Shown here: piece after piece, positions 16,704-25,786 of the stretch
Numbering within the stretch: position 1 is the stretch's first letter
Layout of the letters: every line of letters starts with the position of its first letter
Source of the DNA: Candidatus Edwardsbacteria bacterium
GTDB taxonomy: Bacteria; Edwardsbacteria; AC1; EtOH8
Direction of reading: 5' to 3'
Length of the DNA stretch: 64,000 bases
NCBI GenBank assembly: GCA_031082425.1
Contig: JAVHLB010000002.1
Location: 1-64,000 of the forward strand
The notes under the pieces: generated by a model
What the model saw: the letters and a program-made list of their open reading frames with translations, nothing else
Databases searched by the model: none
Told to the model about the DNA's origin: nothing
Translations under genes and position numbers: made by a program

Positions 16704-16760
16704 ATTTTGCAATTTGCATTTTAAAATTTACTGCTCCACCTCTACTGTCTACCGTATACC
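16704..16760. repeat. Two dispersed intergenic words in the lolC-lysS spacer
   Basis: TTTTGCAATTTGCATTTTAAAA (16704-16725) and CTACTGTCTACCGTATACC (16742-16760) fill most of this spacer. Both words resemble short low-complexity repeats commonly scattered between genes in bacterial assemblies. Recognition is from memory, not a search. Confidence 0.4.
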
Positions 16761-16782
16761 CATCTTGACTTTTATATCTGAA

Positions 16783-18258
16783 TCATTCCGGCTTCATGGT
16801 GGGGAAGAATACGACCTCCCGCACCGAGGAGGAATTGCTGACGATGGCGAAGAATCTATCCAGCCCCACCCCGAACCCGCCGCAGGGCGGCATCCCGTGT
16901 TCCAGGGCCTCCACGAAATCCCGGTCGTACATCTGGGCCTCGGCATCGCCCTTCTCCCGCAGCCGGGCCTGCTCCTCGAACCTGGCCCTCTGGTCCAGCG
17001 GATCGTTGAGCTCGGAGAAGCCGTTGCCCACCTCGGCCCCGGCGAACAGCACTTGGAAGCGCTGGACATACCCTTCCCTAGTGGGGTGTTTCTTGGCCAG
17101 CGGAGAGACGTCCAGCGGATGGTCTATCAGGAAGCACGGCTGAATGAGCTCCGGCCGGACGAATTTTTTATAAAGCTGGTCTATCAGGCGCCCCCGTCCC
17201 AGCTTGGGATCGGGCTTGAGGCCCATCTCCTTGAGCTTGGGTATCAGCGATTCGGTGGTGGGATACTGGTCCAGGTCCACCCCGGACTTGTCTATCAGCA
17301 GCTGGCGGTAGTCATACCGGGGCCAGGGGCCTTTGAAATTGAGCGCCTGGTCCTCGAATTTGATCTCCAGGCTGCCGAAGGTCTTCTCCAGCAGGGTTAT
17401 GTACATCTCCTCCACCAGGGGCATCAGCTGGTTGTAATCGGCGTAGGCCCAGTAGAACTCCATCATGGTGAATTCCTGCAGATGCTGGGGGCTCATCCCC
17501 TCGTTGCGGAACACCCGGCCCATCTCGTAGACCTTCTGATATCCGCCCACGATCAGCCGCTTTAGGTGAAGCTCCAGCGATATCCGCAGGAACATGTCGA
17601 TGTCCAGGGTATTGTGATGGGTGCTGAAGGGCTGGGCGTCCGCCCCGCCGGGGATCAGCTCCAGGCAGGGCGTCTCCACCTCCATGAACCCCTTGGTATC
17701 CATGAAATCGCGCATGGCCCTGACGAATCTGGTGCGCTTGATGAACAGCTCTTTGACCTCCGGGTTGGCGATCAGGTCCAGGTATCTCTTGCGGTAGCGC
17801 AGCTCCACATCCTGCAGGCCGTGAAATTTTTCCGGCAGGGGCAGCAGGGACTTGGACAGCAGGACCACTTCCTTGGCGTGGATGCTTACCTCCCCGGTCT
17901 TGGTCCGGAAGATCTTTCCCGCCACGCCGATGAAGTCACCCAGATCGTACAGCTTGAAGGCCCTGTAGTTCTCTTCGCCCACCTCGTCCTGGCGGACGTA
18001 GCATTGTATCCTGCCGCTGTCGTCCGACAGGTGCAGAAAGGCGGCCTTGCCGTGCCCCCGGATGGCCACTATCCGGCCGGCCGCCTTAACCTCGCGTCCC
18101 GATTCGATCAGCTGGTCTGGGGCGGCCAGTATCTCGGCCGCCTTGATGTCGGCCTGATAGGAATAGGGGTAGAGATCTATCCCCATCTTTTTCAGTTCTT
18201 CAAGCTTATGGATTCTCTCGGCCCTTTCCGGGATCTGGTTTCCCAAATGTTCGGACAT
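16783..18258 (-). CDS. lysS: Lysine--tRNA ligase, class II
   Basis: 491 residues. An N-terminal OB-fold anticodon-binding domain (about 55-165; GRIVAIRGHGKAAFLHLSD) is followed by the class II catalytic core. The core has motif 1 (FLEVETPCL-type, here GFMEVETPCLELIPGGADAQPF), motif 2 (RVFRNEGMSPQHLQEFTMMEFY) and motif 3 (GGFGVGLDRFFAI near the C-terminus). It charges tRNA-Lys in the cytoplasm. A good ribosome site (CCAGGAG) precedes the ATG by seven bases. The upstream neighbour ends in a strong terminator, so lysS likely starts from a promoter in the short gap or is read through. The lolC/E-like gene follows. Confidence 0.97.
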   Translation of the reverse strand: MSEHLGNQIPERAERIHKLEELKKMGIDLYPYSYQADIKAAEILAAPDQLIESGREVKAAGRIVAIRGHGKAAFLHLSDDSGRIQCYVRQDEVGEENYRAFKLYDLGDFIGVAGKIFRTKTGEVSIHAKEVVLLSKSLLPLPEKFHGLQDVELRYRKRYLDLIANPEVKELFIKRTRFVRAMRDFMDTKGFMEVETPCLELIPGGADAQPFSTHHNTLDIDMFLRISLELHLKRLIVGGYQKVYEMGRVFRNEGMSPQHLQEFTMMEFYWAYADYNQLMPLVEEMYITLLEKTFGSLEIKFEDQALNFKGPWPRYDYRQLLIDKSGVDLDQYPTTESLIPKLKEMGLKPDPKLGRGRLIDQLYKKFVRPELIQPCFLIDHPLDVSPLAKKHPTREGYVQRFQVLFAGAEVGNGFSELNDPLDQRARFEEQARLREKGDAEAQMYDRDFVEALEHGMPPCGGFGVGLDRFFAIVSNSSSVREVVFFPTMKPE

Positions 18259-18299
18259 TTGATTCTCCTGGTTTACTGCTGGGTGAAGTGTATAAAAAA

Positions 18300-18326
18300 C
18301 ACCGAACCTAAAATTTCAGTTCGGTG
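18300..18326 (-). terminator. Rho-independent terminator upstream of lysS
   Basis: CACCGAAC (18300-18307) pairs with GTTCGGTG (18319-18326). On the minus strand it is followed by a six-T tract (complement of 18294-18299). It ends the sugar-nucleotide/NTF2-like unit (18358-22540). Confidence 0.9.
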
Positions 18327-18357
18327 TCGTCTGGTTCTCGGTAATTATACCTTAAAA

Positions 18358-18819
18358 TCAAAAGATTTTCAAACCCTCGACCCCGATTATCTGCCATTTC
18401 TTACGTTTTTTTAATTTAAGCGTCAACTTGGCCGGATTGCCGAAGGAGCCCAAAATAAACCCCTGCTCACCTCCCCGGCTCACCACTACGATGACCCCGA
18501 TGGTGTCCACCGCCTCAGCGCCCATTACCTGAACCTTTTGGTCGTTAAGGGTGACCTTGGCTTTTTCGAACTCCCGGAAGAATAGGGTCAAACTGGTGTC
18601 CACTTTGGGCTTGTCGAATGGATCGCAATAAAAATCAGAGGCAATGTTATCCATGATCAGCGATTTGTTCTTGGTCAGGAAGGCCTTGGTGGTCCGCTCT
18701 ACGGTGGCCTTGACCCTGGCCTTGGGGCTCAGCCAATTATTATAGATAACTGCAAAGACGATCAGGACCGCCAGGAAAATAGCGGCCAAAACGATCCTGT
18801 TTTTGCCTACTTTAAGCAT
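18358..18819 (-). CDS. Membrane-anchored NTF2-like protein
   Basis: 153 residues. One N-terminal membrane helix (about 9-28: VLAAIFLAVLIVFAVIYNN) is followed by a domain with an NTF2/SnoaL-like outline: a helical start (VERTTKAFLTKNKSLIMDNIASDFY), a middle FFREFEKAKV segment and alternating strands to the end (KWQIIGVEGLKIF). It is probably exposed to the periplasm. Its start lies inside the last codons of the mannose-1-phosphate guanylyltransferase-like gene (13-base overlap), so the two are translationally coupled. A terminator follows. No catalytic residues can be assigned; a structural or accessory role in surface-glycan assembly is a guess from context. Confidence 0.65.
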   Translation of the reverse strand: MLKVGKNRIVLAAIFLAVLIVFAVIYNNWLSPKARVKATVERTTKAFLTKNKSLIMDNIASDFYCDPFDKPKVDTSLTLFFREFEKAKVTLNDQKVQVMGAEAVDTIGVIVVVSRGGEQGFILGSFGNPAKLTLKLKKRKKWQIIGVEGLKIF

Positions 18820-21311
18820 TCTTCTATCTTCCTGGTGTATTCATTCACCAGCTCCTGGGCCCGGTTCTGGTCGTCGGCCTCGGCATTGATGTGGAACAGC
18901 TCCCGGTTGGGATCGGGCAGCACCTGCACCCAGTCCCGGCCGTAGAACAGCTTGATGCCGTCGATGAACTGTTTCTCCGGGTGGTCCTTGGTCTGCTCCA
19001 TCAGGGTCCGCAACACCAGGCCCTTTTTGCTCCAGGGGCAAGGGATGTTCTTCTTGACCATGTGGCTTGGGGGGATCTCGGAAGTGATGCTCCCCAGTTT
19101 GCTTCCGGTCAGCGCCATCAGCTCCAGTATCTTGGTGATGGACAGCATGGCGTCGAAGGCCGGCTGGAATTCCGGGAAGATATAGCCGCCCCGGCGGCTG
19201 GCCACAAAGGCCACGTTCTCTCCGGCGGCCTCTTCGATCAGCGACCGGTTGTCTATCCGGCTGCGCTTGACCCTGACCTGGTATTTCCGGGCCATCTCCT
19301 CGATGGCCCGGGAGGCCGTCACCGGCACCGCCAGCTCCTTGACCTTGCGGCCCTTCATCACCAGCAGGCAGACCGCCGCCAGAGCCTGGTCCTCGTCCAT
19401 TATCTTTCCCTGCTCGTCCACCAAAAAGACCCGCTCGGCACCGCTGTCCAAAAGAAAACCCACATCGGCCTTTATGGACTGCACCATCTGGGACAGCCTT
19501 TGCTGGGCGGCGACAAAATCATCCCCGCTCTTGGTGAGCTTCTCCGGGTTCTCAAAGGCGTTCAGGGCCACCACCTCGATGCCCAGCTCCCCCAGGATGG
19601 AGGGAAAGATCCCGGCCGCCGCGCCGTAGGCGTAATCTATCACCACCTTGTATTTGGCCTCCCGGATGGCCTGGGTGTCTATATGCGACAGCAGCCCCTC
19701 CCGGTAGCCCTCCATCACCCGGTGGGGAAATTCAATCACCCCGGTGTCCTCGGGCTGGGCCCTTGAAAAATCCTCCCGCAAAAACATCCGCTCCAGGTTC
19801 TTGATCTTGCCGGCCGGGAGGTCCTTGCCGTCCTTGTCGAAGAAGATGATGTCCACCATCTTGGGATCAAAGGGCGATTTTCTGGTGTGCAGCCCGCCCT
19901 GGTCCCCGCCGGTCTTGAGCTGGTAGCGGACGATGGGGATGGGCAGGGCCCGCAGTTCGTGGACCTTGACCCCGGCCGAAAGAAGCCCGGATATCACCGC
20001 CCGGTTGATCATCCGGCTGACCGGGTGGCTGTCCCGGCTGGTCAGCACCACCGACCCCTTGCCCAACAGCGCCCCATAGGCCGCCCCCAGCTTGGCGGCG
20101 AACTCCGGGGTCATCTCCATATTGGCCAGCCCGGTCACCCGGGGCCCGGCAAAGAACTCCTTGAACCAGCGGTCGCCCCAGATCAGGCTGGAGGTCAGCA
20201 CCGCCTGGTCGTCCACCGATTTCCCCGGCCACACCTTGACATTGGCGCTGACCCGGGCCTGGCTGCCTATCTTTACCTGGCTGCTGAGGATGGCGTGCTG
20301 TTCGATCACCGCCTGGCTGCCGATCTCCACCCCTTCGCAGACGATGGCCTCCTCGACCCGGGCCTGGTCGCCTATCCGGCAGCCCGACCAGATGATGGAA
20401 TGCTCGACGAAGGCGTCCTGGCCGATATGGCAGTCATTGCCGACGACCACGTCATGCAGGTGGGTCCCCTGGCCCACCGTGACGTTCCGGCCCATGATCA
20501 CCGCCCCGGTCAGCCGGGAATTCTTGGCGTTGATGCTGGAGCCCTTGCCCACCCAGATGTCCTTGCCGATCAGGTTCAGGCGGTCGCCCTCGATGTCCAC
20601 CCGGACCTCGCCCTTCAGGGCGTCCAGATGGGCCTGGCGGTACTCGGTGATGTTGCCGATGTCCCGCCAGTATCCGTTGGTGATGCAGCCGTAGAGCGGC
20701 TTGTTCTGGGACAGGATCAGGGGAAAGAGGTCCTGGGAGAAATCGAACTCTTTTTTAACAGGTATCAGGTCGAAGACCTCCGGCTGGAAGACATAGATCC
20801 CGGTGTTGATGGTGTCGGAGAACACCTGCCCCCAGGTGGGCTTCTCCAGGAAGCGGCTGATCCGGTCGTCCTGGTCGGTGATCACGATCCCGTACTCCAG
20901 CGGGTTGGCCACACGGGTCAGGGTGATGGTGGCCAGGGCCTTCTTTTTATTGTGAAAGGCAATGATCCCACCCAGGTCAAAGTCGGTCAGCAGGTCGCCG
21001 GATATGACAATGAACGGCTCCTTTAAAAGCTCCCGGGCCATGCCCACCGCCCCGGCGGTGCCGTAATCGGCGTCCGGCCGGATGTAATCTATCTTGACCC
21101 CGAAATCGCTGCCGTCGCCGAAATAGTCCGAGATGCTCTCCGCCTGGTGGAACAGCAGGGCCACCATCTCGGTGATCTGGTGCTCCTTCAGCAGCATGAT
21201 GATATGTTCCATCATCGGCCGGTTGACCATGGGAACCATCGGCTTGGGTATCTGGCAGGTCAGCGGCCGCAAGCGGGTGCCGAAGCCCCCGGCCATGATG
21301 ATCGCCTTCAT
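18807..21311 (-). CDS. Mannose-1-phosphate guanylyltransferase-like protein fused to a degenerate phosphomannomutase domain
   Basis: 834 residues. Residues 1-230 are a nucleotidyltransferase with MAGGFGTRLRPLT and GDLLTDFD. About 245-370 is a left-handed beta-helix of hexapeptide repeats (AVIMGRNVTVG, AIVCEGVEIG). About 380-830 resembles a phosphohexomutase, but the sites are altered. The usual serine loop TASHNP is replaced by HTRKSPFDP, and the metal loop DGDxDR reads DSGAER. The first domain probably makes GDP-mannose or a similar nucleotide sugar. The second domain is likely non-catalytic, as in related fusions I recall from other phyla. It lies 2 bases below the next nucleotidyltransferase gene and overlaps the NTF2-like gene. 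Confidence 0.88.
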   Translation of the reverse strand: MKAIIMAGGFGTRLRPLTCQIPKPMVPMVNRPMMEHIIMLLKEHQITEMVALLFHQAESISDYFGDGSDFGVKIDYIRPDADYGTAGAVGMARELLKEPFIVISGDLLTDFDLGGIIAFHNKKKALATITLTRVANPLEYGIVITDQDDRISRFLEKPTWGQVFSDTINTGIYVFQPEVFDLIPVKKEFDFSQDLFPLILSQNKPLYGCITNGYWRDIGNITEYRQAHLDALKGEVRVDIEGDRLNLIGKDIWVGKGSSINAKNSRLTGAVIMGRNVTVGQGTHLHDVVVGNDCHIGQDAFVEHSIIWSGCRIGDQARVEEAIVCEGVEIGSQAVIEQHAILSSQVKIGSQARVSANVKVWPGKSVDDQAVLTSSLIWGDRWFKEFFAGPRVTGLANMEMTPEFAAKLGAAYGALLGKGSVVLTSRDSHPVSRMINRAVISGLLSAGVKVHELRALPIPIVRYQLKTGGDQGGLHTRKSPFDPKMVDIIFFDKDGKDLPAGKIKNLERMFLREDFSRAQPEDTGVIEFPHRVMEGYREGLLSHIDTQAIREAKYKVVIDYAYGAAAGIFPSILGELGIEVVALNAFENPEKLTKSGDDFVAAQQRLSQMVQSIKADVGFLLDSGAERVFLVDEQGKIMDEDQALAAVCLLVMKGRKVKELAVPVTASRAIEEMARKYQVRVKRSRIDNRSLIEEAAGENVAFVASRRGGYIFPEFQPAFDAMLSITKILELMALTGSKLGSITSEIPPSHMVKKNIPCPWSKKGLVLRTLMEQTKDHPEKQFIDGIKLFYGRDWVQVLPDPNRELFHINAEADDQNRAQELVNEYTRKIEECLK

Positions 21312-21313
21312 TG

Positions 21314-22540
21314 CTATTTCCCCCCGGATATATTTTCCCGGTCCCGGGCCGTAGCCTCAAAGATCTTTTTCATCAGCTCGGCATCCCTCTCCGGCATTTC
21401 CATTTTTCTCCTGGCCATCACCATCCGGCAGGTGGCCAGGACCTTCTCCAGCTTATGGTCGTGGAACAGGTCGCTGCATCCCCAGCTGAAGGACGGCAGG
21501 TATTTTTTCACCGGCCCGCCGAAGATGTTGCAGCCGATCCCCACCACCGTTCCGGTGTTGATCATGGTGCCGATGGCGGTCTTGCTGTGGTCGCCGATGA
21601 AACAGCCAGCCTTGATCCGGCCGGAATCGATATGTTTTCCGTTGGCCCAGACGACGATATTGCCATAGTTGTTCTTGAGATCGGAGTTGCAGGTCTGGGC
21701 CCCCAGGTTCACCCAGCTGCCCAGATAGCTGTGGCCCAGAAACCCGTCGTGGTGTTTGTTGGAGAAATCCAGCACCACCGTTTCCTCTACCTCCCCGGCC
21801 AGCTTGCAGCCCCGCCCGACGGAAACCCCGGGCCGGAGCTTGGCCCCGTCTATCAGGGAATCGGGCCCGATATAGCAGGGGCCCTCTATCCGGCTGAAGG
21901 GACGGATCACCGCCCCGGCCTCGATGATCACCGGCCCCTGCCGGGTGTCTATCACCGATCCCGGCTCGATGAATGCCTGGGCGGATGATTTCAGATCGCT
22001 GCGTTTCCCCAACAGGTATGACCCTTTGGGCAATGGGAGGGAGCTGCCCTTGAAATAACCGGCATCTTGCGCTATGGCCTGGCTATTGTGATCGACCAAT
22101 TCCCACAGGTGGCGAAACATCTTGGCCGATGACGAAATTTCTTTGGCCCCTTCGGCCAGCTTGAGCAAAATGCTTTCATCTGGATCGGAGGACAATACTT
22201 TCCCGAGGCCCGAGGCATCGTCCAGCTTCAGGGCGGCGATAAAGCCTTCTCCGGTGACCGCCGCCTTCCCTTTGCTTTTCAGCAAGGTGGACAGGTCCTT
22301 TTGGGAGATGAAAGCCCTCCCGTTGACCAGAAGTAACGGCCCTTTGCCGATCTCTATTCTGTTGGAAAAGGCACTCCTTTCCCGGCTGGTCCATTGGTAA
22401 ATGACCGCCGACTTGACACCTTTCTCCAGCCGCTGTTTCAGCGAAAAAGCCCCGCACTTCAGGTCCCAGACCGGGCGAAGATAGGTCAGGGGGTAAAGCT
22501 CGGGATACAGATGATCCTCGTATAAGATGATATGATGCAT
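21314..22540 (-). CDS. Putative sugar nucleotidyltransferase, GlmU-like (NTP_transf_4 plus beta-helix)
   Basis: About 408 residues. The N-terminal half has the pattern MHHIILYEDHLYP, then PLTYLRPVWDLKCG, then RAFISQ, typical of the divergent nucleotidyltransferases called GlmU-like in FCB-type bacteria. The canonical GxGTRM loop is absent. The C-terminal half (about 220-370) is a left-handed beta-helix with hexapeptide repeats (GPVIIEAGAVIRP, AKLRPGVSVG, GTMINTGTVVG), which usually carries acyl- or acetyltransfer or trimerisation. I place the start at the second ATG (22538-22540) because family members begin there. It is first in a unit with the mannose-1-phosphate guanylyltransferase-like gene and the NTF2-like gene. 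The substrate is not known. Confidence 0.8.
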   Translation of the reverse strand: MHHIILYEDHLYPELYPLTYLRPVWDLKCGAFSLKQRLEKGVKSAVIYQWTSRERSAFSNRIEIGKGPLLLVNGRAFISQKDLSTLLKSKGKAAVTGEGFIAALKLDDASGLGKVLSSDPDESILLKLAEGAKEISSSAKMFRHLWELVDHNSQAIAQDAGYFKGSSLPLPKGSYLLGKRSDLKSSAQAFIEPGSVIDTRQGPVIIEAGAVIRPFSRIEGPCYIGPDSLIDGAKLRPGVSVGRGCKLAGEVEETVVLDFSNKHHDGFLGHSYLGSWVNLGAQTCNSDLKNNYGNIVVWANGKHIDSGRIKAGCFIGDHSKTAIGTMINTGTVVGIGCNIFGGPVKKYLPSFSWGCSDLFHDHKLEKVLATCRMVMARRKMEMPERDAELMKKIFEATARDRENISGGK

Positions 22541-22632
22541 TTGACTGATTACCATCGGGTTGATAGATGGTTAATAATAGCCTAATTGCGGGGTTATTGT
22601 CAACCTGAAAAGATGGCATGTGCAATAACAAA

Positions 22633-22662
22633 AAGGCGAAGGATGTCCCCATCCTTCGCCTT
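22633..22662 (-). terminator. Rho-independent terminator after the OmpA-family gene
   Basis: A 13-bp perfect stem (AAGGCGAAGGATG, 22633-22645; CATCCTTCGCCTT, 22650-22662) with a four-base loop. The T tract is on the minus strand. It lies 18 bases below the stop at 22681. Confidence 0.93.
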
Positions 22663-22680
22663 GCTCATGATGACAGCCGT

Positions 22681-24723
22681 TTACTGCTGGCTCATTACCA
22701 CGAATTCTATCCGGCGGTTGGCCGCCCGGCCCCTTACCGTCTTGTTGGTCTCCATCGGCATATCCTCGCCGTAGCCCACCGCTGTCAGCCGTTCTCCGGC
22801 TATGCCATGCTTGTTGATCAGGTAATTGCGGACCGAGTAAGCCCTGGCCTCGGAAAGCTTCTGGTTCCTGGCGGCGCTGCCGCGACTGTCGGTGTGCCCG
22901 CCGATCTCCACCTTGATGGTGGGATTCTCCTTCAGCAGCTTGGCGGCCTCGTCAAGAATCGGCATCGAACTGGCCATGATATCGGCCTTGCCGGAGCGGA
23001 ACTTGATCCCGGATAGCACCACCTTCTCGCCCTTTTTGGGGATCATCCGCATCTCGAAGTTCTGGATGAAGGTCTGCTTGTCGTTGACCGGGGCCGGGGC
23101 GGTCTCGATGTTGTAGCCCTCGGCATGAGCCTGGATGTTGTAGATGTTGGGAGGCAGCTGGGTGCTGTAGATGCCGGTCAGCAGATCGCTGGTGGCTGGG
23201 TTGTCCATGGCCTTCCTGTCCGGGCCGTAGAAATATAACGTGGCGCCCATGGGGTTGCCGGTCTTCTTGTCCACCACTTTTCCGGTGATGGTCCCCTTGG
23301 GATATTCTTTTCTCTTGATGGGGAAGTCCATCATCAGGGTCTGGCCGTCGGCCACGATCGCCGGGCGCTCCTGCCACAGGAATGAGTCTCCGGCCGATAC
23401 CCTCATCCGGTAGGTTCCCGGAGGAACGGTGATGGAGAAGCTGCCGTCTATCTTTTGCAGGATCGGTTTGGCCTGCCCGGCGGAGTCCACCAGGTAGCCC
23501 GGCATGGTGATGGTGGCCATCAGGACGGAATCGGTGTTGGCGATCAGCACCTTGCCCGAGATCACCCCCTGGGGCACCGGCTTGGCCTTGGCCAGGGTCT
23601 GGGAGGCGACCGAGAATCCGAACAGGGCGTTCCATTCCGGGGCCGAGGAATTGCTGGTCATCTTGAACTCGCAGCCCCCGTCGATGGTGAAGCCCCCCGG
23701 GGTCTTGAACCGGATGCCGGGGGTGATCCTGGCCGGACTGTTGTAGAAGAATGACTTTTTACCGCTAAGTTTTTCTCCACCGGCTTCAAGCACGAAGGTA
23801 ACATAAGGACCGGCGTCTATCTCCAGGCCGAGACCCCAAAGTATCTGATTTTCCCTGACCACGGTGGTTTCCTTGGCGGGATGGGTCCAGCTGTCCGGAT
23901 CCACCATCAGCACCGAATCCACATAGCTCCGACGGGCGGTTGAATCCAGTAACAGGGTATCCCGGGCAGGGACCAGCTGGGAATAGTCAACCATAAAAGC
24001 TGGCTTGGCGCTGCCGGCCTTTAGATACCCGATGTTGCCGTGCAGCGAGGCCGGGCCCAGAGACAAAGTGGTCAAAAACTTGGCTCCAAAATCGGTGCTG
24101 TGGGGGATCAGATTGCCAAAGCCATGGGTGGCCAAAAAAGAATCCGGCTGTTCAGCCAGGGTGGTATTGTCGGTATATATATATTGAGTGGTACCGGGAA
24201 ACCCGATGGAGACAAACGGCTCTAATCCCACGGCATAGGAAAACTTAGCCCGTCCGTAAACCTTGGAAGGATAGCTGCCTTTTACTTTTATCAGCAGATC
24301 TCTCAGCCAGAATTTTGCCAGATCGTTGTTGATGCCGTCATAACGGATCCGGTCGGATATCACCCCCTCCACATTGGAGTGCTTGTCATACACCGCATAC
24401 ATCCGGGGGGCGATGGAGAATTCAAAATAATCCAGCGGAGCATAGGTGATCGATAATCTGGACCAAGCCGTATAATGCTGGTCTCCTTTGCCTCCGGTCA
24501 TGGTGTCGCCCTGAAAGAGAAGATCGCCCTTTAACAATGACCGGGAGGAAAGGTCCGATTCCAAAAAGCCCACCCCCAGCATCCCCTTGCCCAGGGTTCG
24601 GGCCGATGAGACCTTGAAGGTTCCGCAGCCTCCGTCGAAGGCCGGCGGATTATAGGCCTGCCCGGTAGCAATTAGTAATGCAGACATTATTGCCGCCAAT
24701 GTCAGCGTTTTGATGAACCTCAT
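22681..24723 (-). CDS. OmpA-family outer-membrane protein with PEGA/carboxypeptidase-regulatory-like repeats
   Basis: 680 residues with a signal peptide (MRFIKTLTLAAIMSALLIATG, cleavage after QA). Residues about 25-390 are beta-rich with alternating aromatic strands and are likely a barrel-like or surface domain. About 390-550 contain two beta-sandwich repeats (GVISGKVLIANTDSV, GTITGKVVDKKTGNPMGATL) of the carboxypeptidase regulatory type. About 565-675 is an OmpA/MotB peptidoglycan-binding domain with GHTDSRGSAARNQKLSEARA and GYGEDMP, ending RAANRRIEFVV. It would tether the outer membrane to peptidoglycan. A strong promoter lies about 50 bases upstream, an AGGAGG ribosome site precedes the ATG, and a strong terminator follows. 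It is therefore a single-gene unit, probably highly expressed. Confidence 0.93.
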   Translation of the reverse strand: MRFIKTLTLAAIMSALLIATGQAYNPPAFDGGCGTFKVSSARTLGKGMLGVGFLESDLSSRSLLKGDLLFQGDTMTGGKGDQHYTAWSRLSITYAPLDYFEFSIAPRMYAVYDKHSNVEGVISDRIRYDGINNDLAKFWLRDLLIKVKGSYPSKVYGRAKFSYAVGLEPFVSIGFPGTTQYIYTDNTTLAEQPDSFLATHGFGNLIPHSTDFGAKFLTTLSLGPASLHGNIGYLKAGSAKPAFMVDYSQLVPARDTLLLDSTARRSYVDSVLMVDPDSWTHPAKETTVVRENQILWGLGLEIDAGPYVTFVLEAGGEKLSGKKSFFYNSPARITPGIRFKTPGGFTIDGGCEFKMTSNSSAPEWNALFGFSVASQTLAKAKPVPQGVISGKVLIANTDSVLMATITMPGYLVDSAGQAKPILQKIDGSFSITVPPGTYRMRVSAGDSFLWQERPAIVADGQTLMMDFPIKRKEYPKGTITGKVVDKKTGNPMGATLYFYGPDRKAMDNPATSDLLTGIYSTQLPPNIYNIQAHAEGYNIETAPAPVNDKQTFIQNFEMRMIPKKGEKVVLSGIKFRSGKADIMASSMPILDEAAKLLKENPTIKVEIGGHTDSRGSAARNQKLSEARAYSVRNYLINKHGIAGERLTAVGYGEDMPMETNKTVRGRAANRRIEFVVMSQQ

Positions 24724-24770
24724 GATATTCCTCCTAACCAGTTATTTGTGTCAAAAATATAATAAGTTGA

Positions 24771-24800
24771 AATATACCAATTTATTATCCTGTTTGTCAA
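24771..24800 (-). promoter_or_regulatory. Strong promoter of the OmpA-family gene
   Basis: On the minus strand, TTGACA (24795-24800), an 18-bp spacer and TATATT (24771-24776). The -35 lies three bases below the stop of the rluD-like gene. Confidence 0.8.
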
Positions 24801-24803
24801 GGG

Positions 24804-25778
24804 CTAAAGGGCTTTCAGGGTTTTGATCAGCCCCTGGATATCGTCCGGAAGCGGAGATGAAAACTCCAGATATTTTCCGGTGACCGGGTGGACGAACCCC
24901 AGGACCCCGGCATGCAGGGCTTGGCGGCCGATGGATGACAGGATACTTTCGGCCGGACCGGGATCGCGCCGGGCAAAAGCTGCTATCACCTGTTTCCCGG
25001 TGCCGCCGTAGGTAATATCACCAACTATGGGATGCCCCAGATGCTTGAGATGCACCCTTATCTGATGGGTGCGGCCGGTCTCCAGCTTCAGCTCCAGATG
25101 GCTGGCTATCCGGTACTCTCCCAGCACCCGGTAATGGGTGATTGCATTTCTCCCCCGGATGGCCGAGACATCCATTTTCTTGCGGTCGAAGGCGGAGCGG
25201 CCGATGGGGGCGTTGATGGTTCCCGCCGGCTCCTCCATCAGGCCCCAGGCCAGCGCCTGGTAACGCCGGGTGATCTGGCGGGCCCCCATCTGCCGGGCCA
25301 GGACGGCGTGGGCCTGGTCGGACTTGGCCACCAGCAGCAGGCCCGAGGTGTCCTTGTCCAGCCGGTGCAGTATGCCGGGCCGCTGGCCGTCTCCGGCCTC
25401 CGAAAGTTGGTCAGAGTGATGGAGCAGGGCGTTGACCAGCGTCCCGCTGTAATTGCCGGCCGCCGGATGGACCACCATACCGGCCGGCTTGTTGACCACC
25501 ATCAGGTCGCCGTCCTCGAACACCACCTCCAGCGGGAGGTCCTCTGCCTGGGGCCGGTCTCTTTTCAAGGGTCCGGCCTCCTGCCGGAGATGGATCCGGT
25601 CTCCGGAACGGACCAGATAGGAGGGGGCCGACCGTCGGCCGTTGACGGTTATGTTGCCCGATTGGATCAGGCCCTGTATCCGGTTACGGGAGATATTCAG
25701 GCCCTGGCAGATAAGATACCGGTCCAGCCGGACCGGGGTCTGCTGGGAGGATACGGTGATGTCGCTGGGGATCGCCAT
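24804..25778 (-). CDS. RluD-family 23S rRNA pseudouridine synthase
   Basis: 324 residues. An S4 RNA-binding domain (about 14-75; RLDRYLICQGLNISRNRIQGLIQSG) precedes the catalytic domain with HRLDKDTSGLLLVAK (about 138), whose aspartate is the nucleophile. LETGRTHQIRVHLKHLGHP and a closing HPVTGKYLEFSSPLP follow, all typical of RluD/RluC. RluD modifies helix 69 of 23S rRNA, but the sequence alone does not separate RluD from its relatives. The gene begins eight bases below the stop of the large MCP-like/solute-binding fusion and is probably co-transcribed with it and with murI. Confidence 0.9.
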   Translation of the reverse strand: MAIPSDITVSSQQTPVRLDRYLICQGLNISRNRIQGLIQSGNITVNGRRSAPSYLVRSGDRIHLRQEAGPLKRDRPQAEDLPLEVVFEDGDLMVVNKPAGMVVHPAAGNYSGTLVNALLHHSDQLSEAGDGQRPGILHRLDKDTSGLLLVAKSDQAHAVLARQMGARQITRRYQALAWGLMEEPAGTINAPIGRSAFDRKKMDVSAIRGRNAITHYRVLGEYRIASHLELKLETGRTHQIRVHLKHLGHPIVGDITYGGTGKQVIAAFARRDPGPAESILSSIGRQALHAGVLGFVHPVTGKYLEFSSPLPDDIQGLIKTLKAL

Positions 25779-25786
25779 CTATATTT

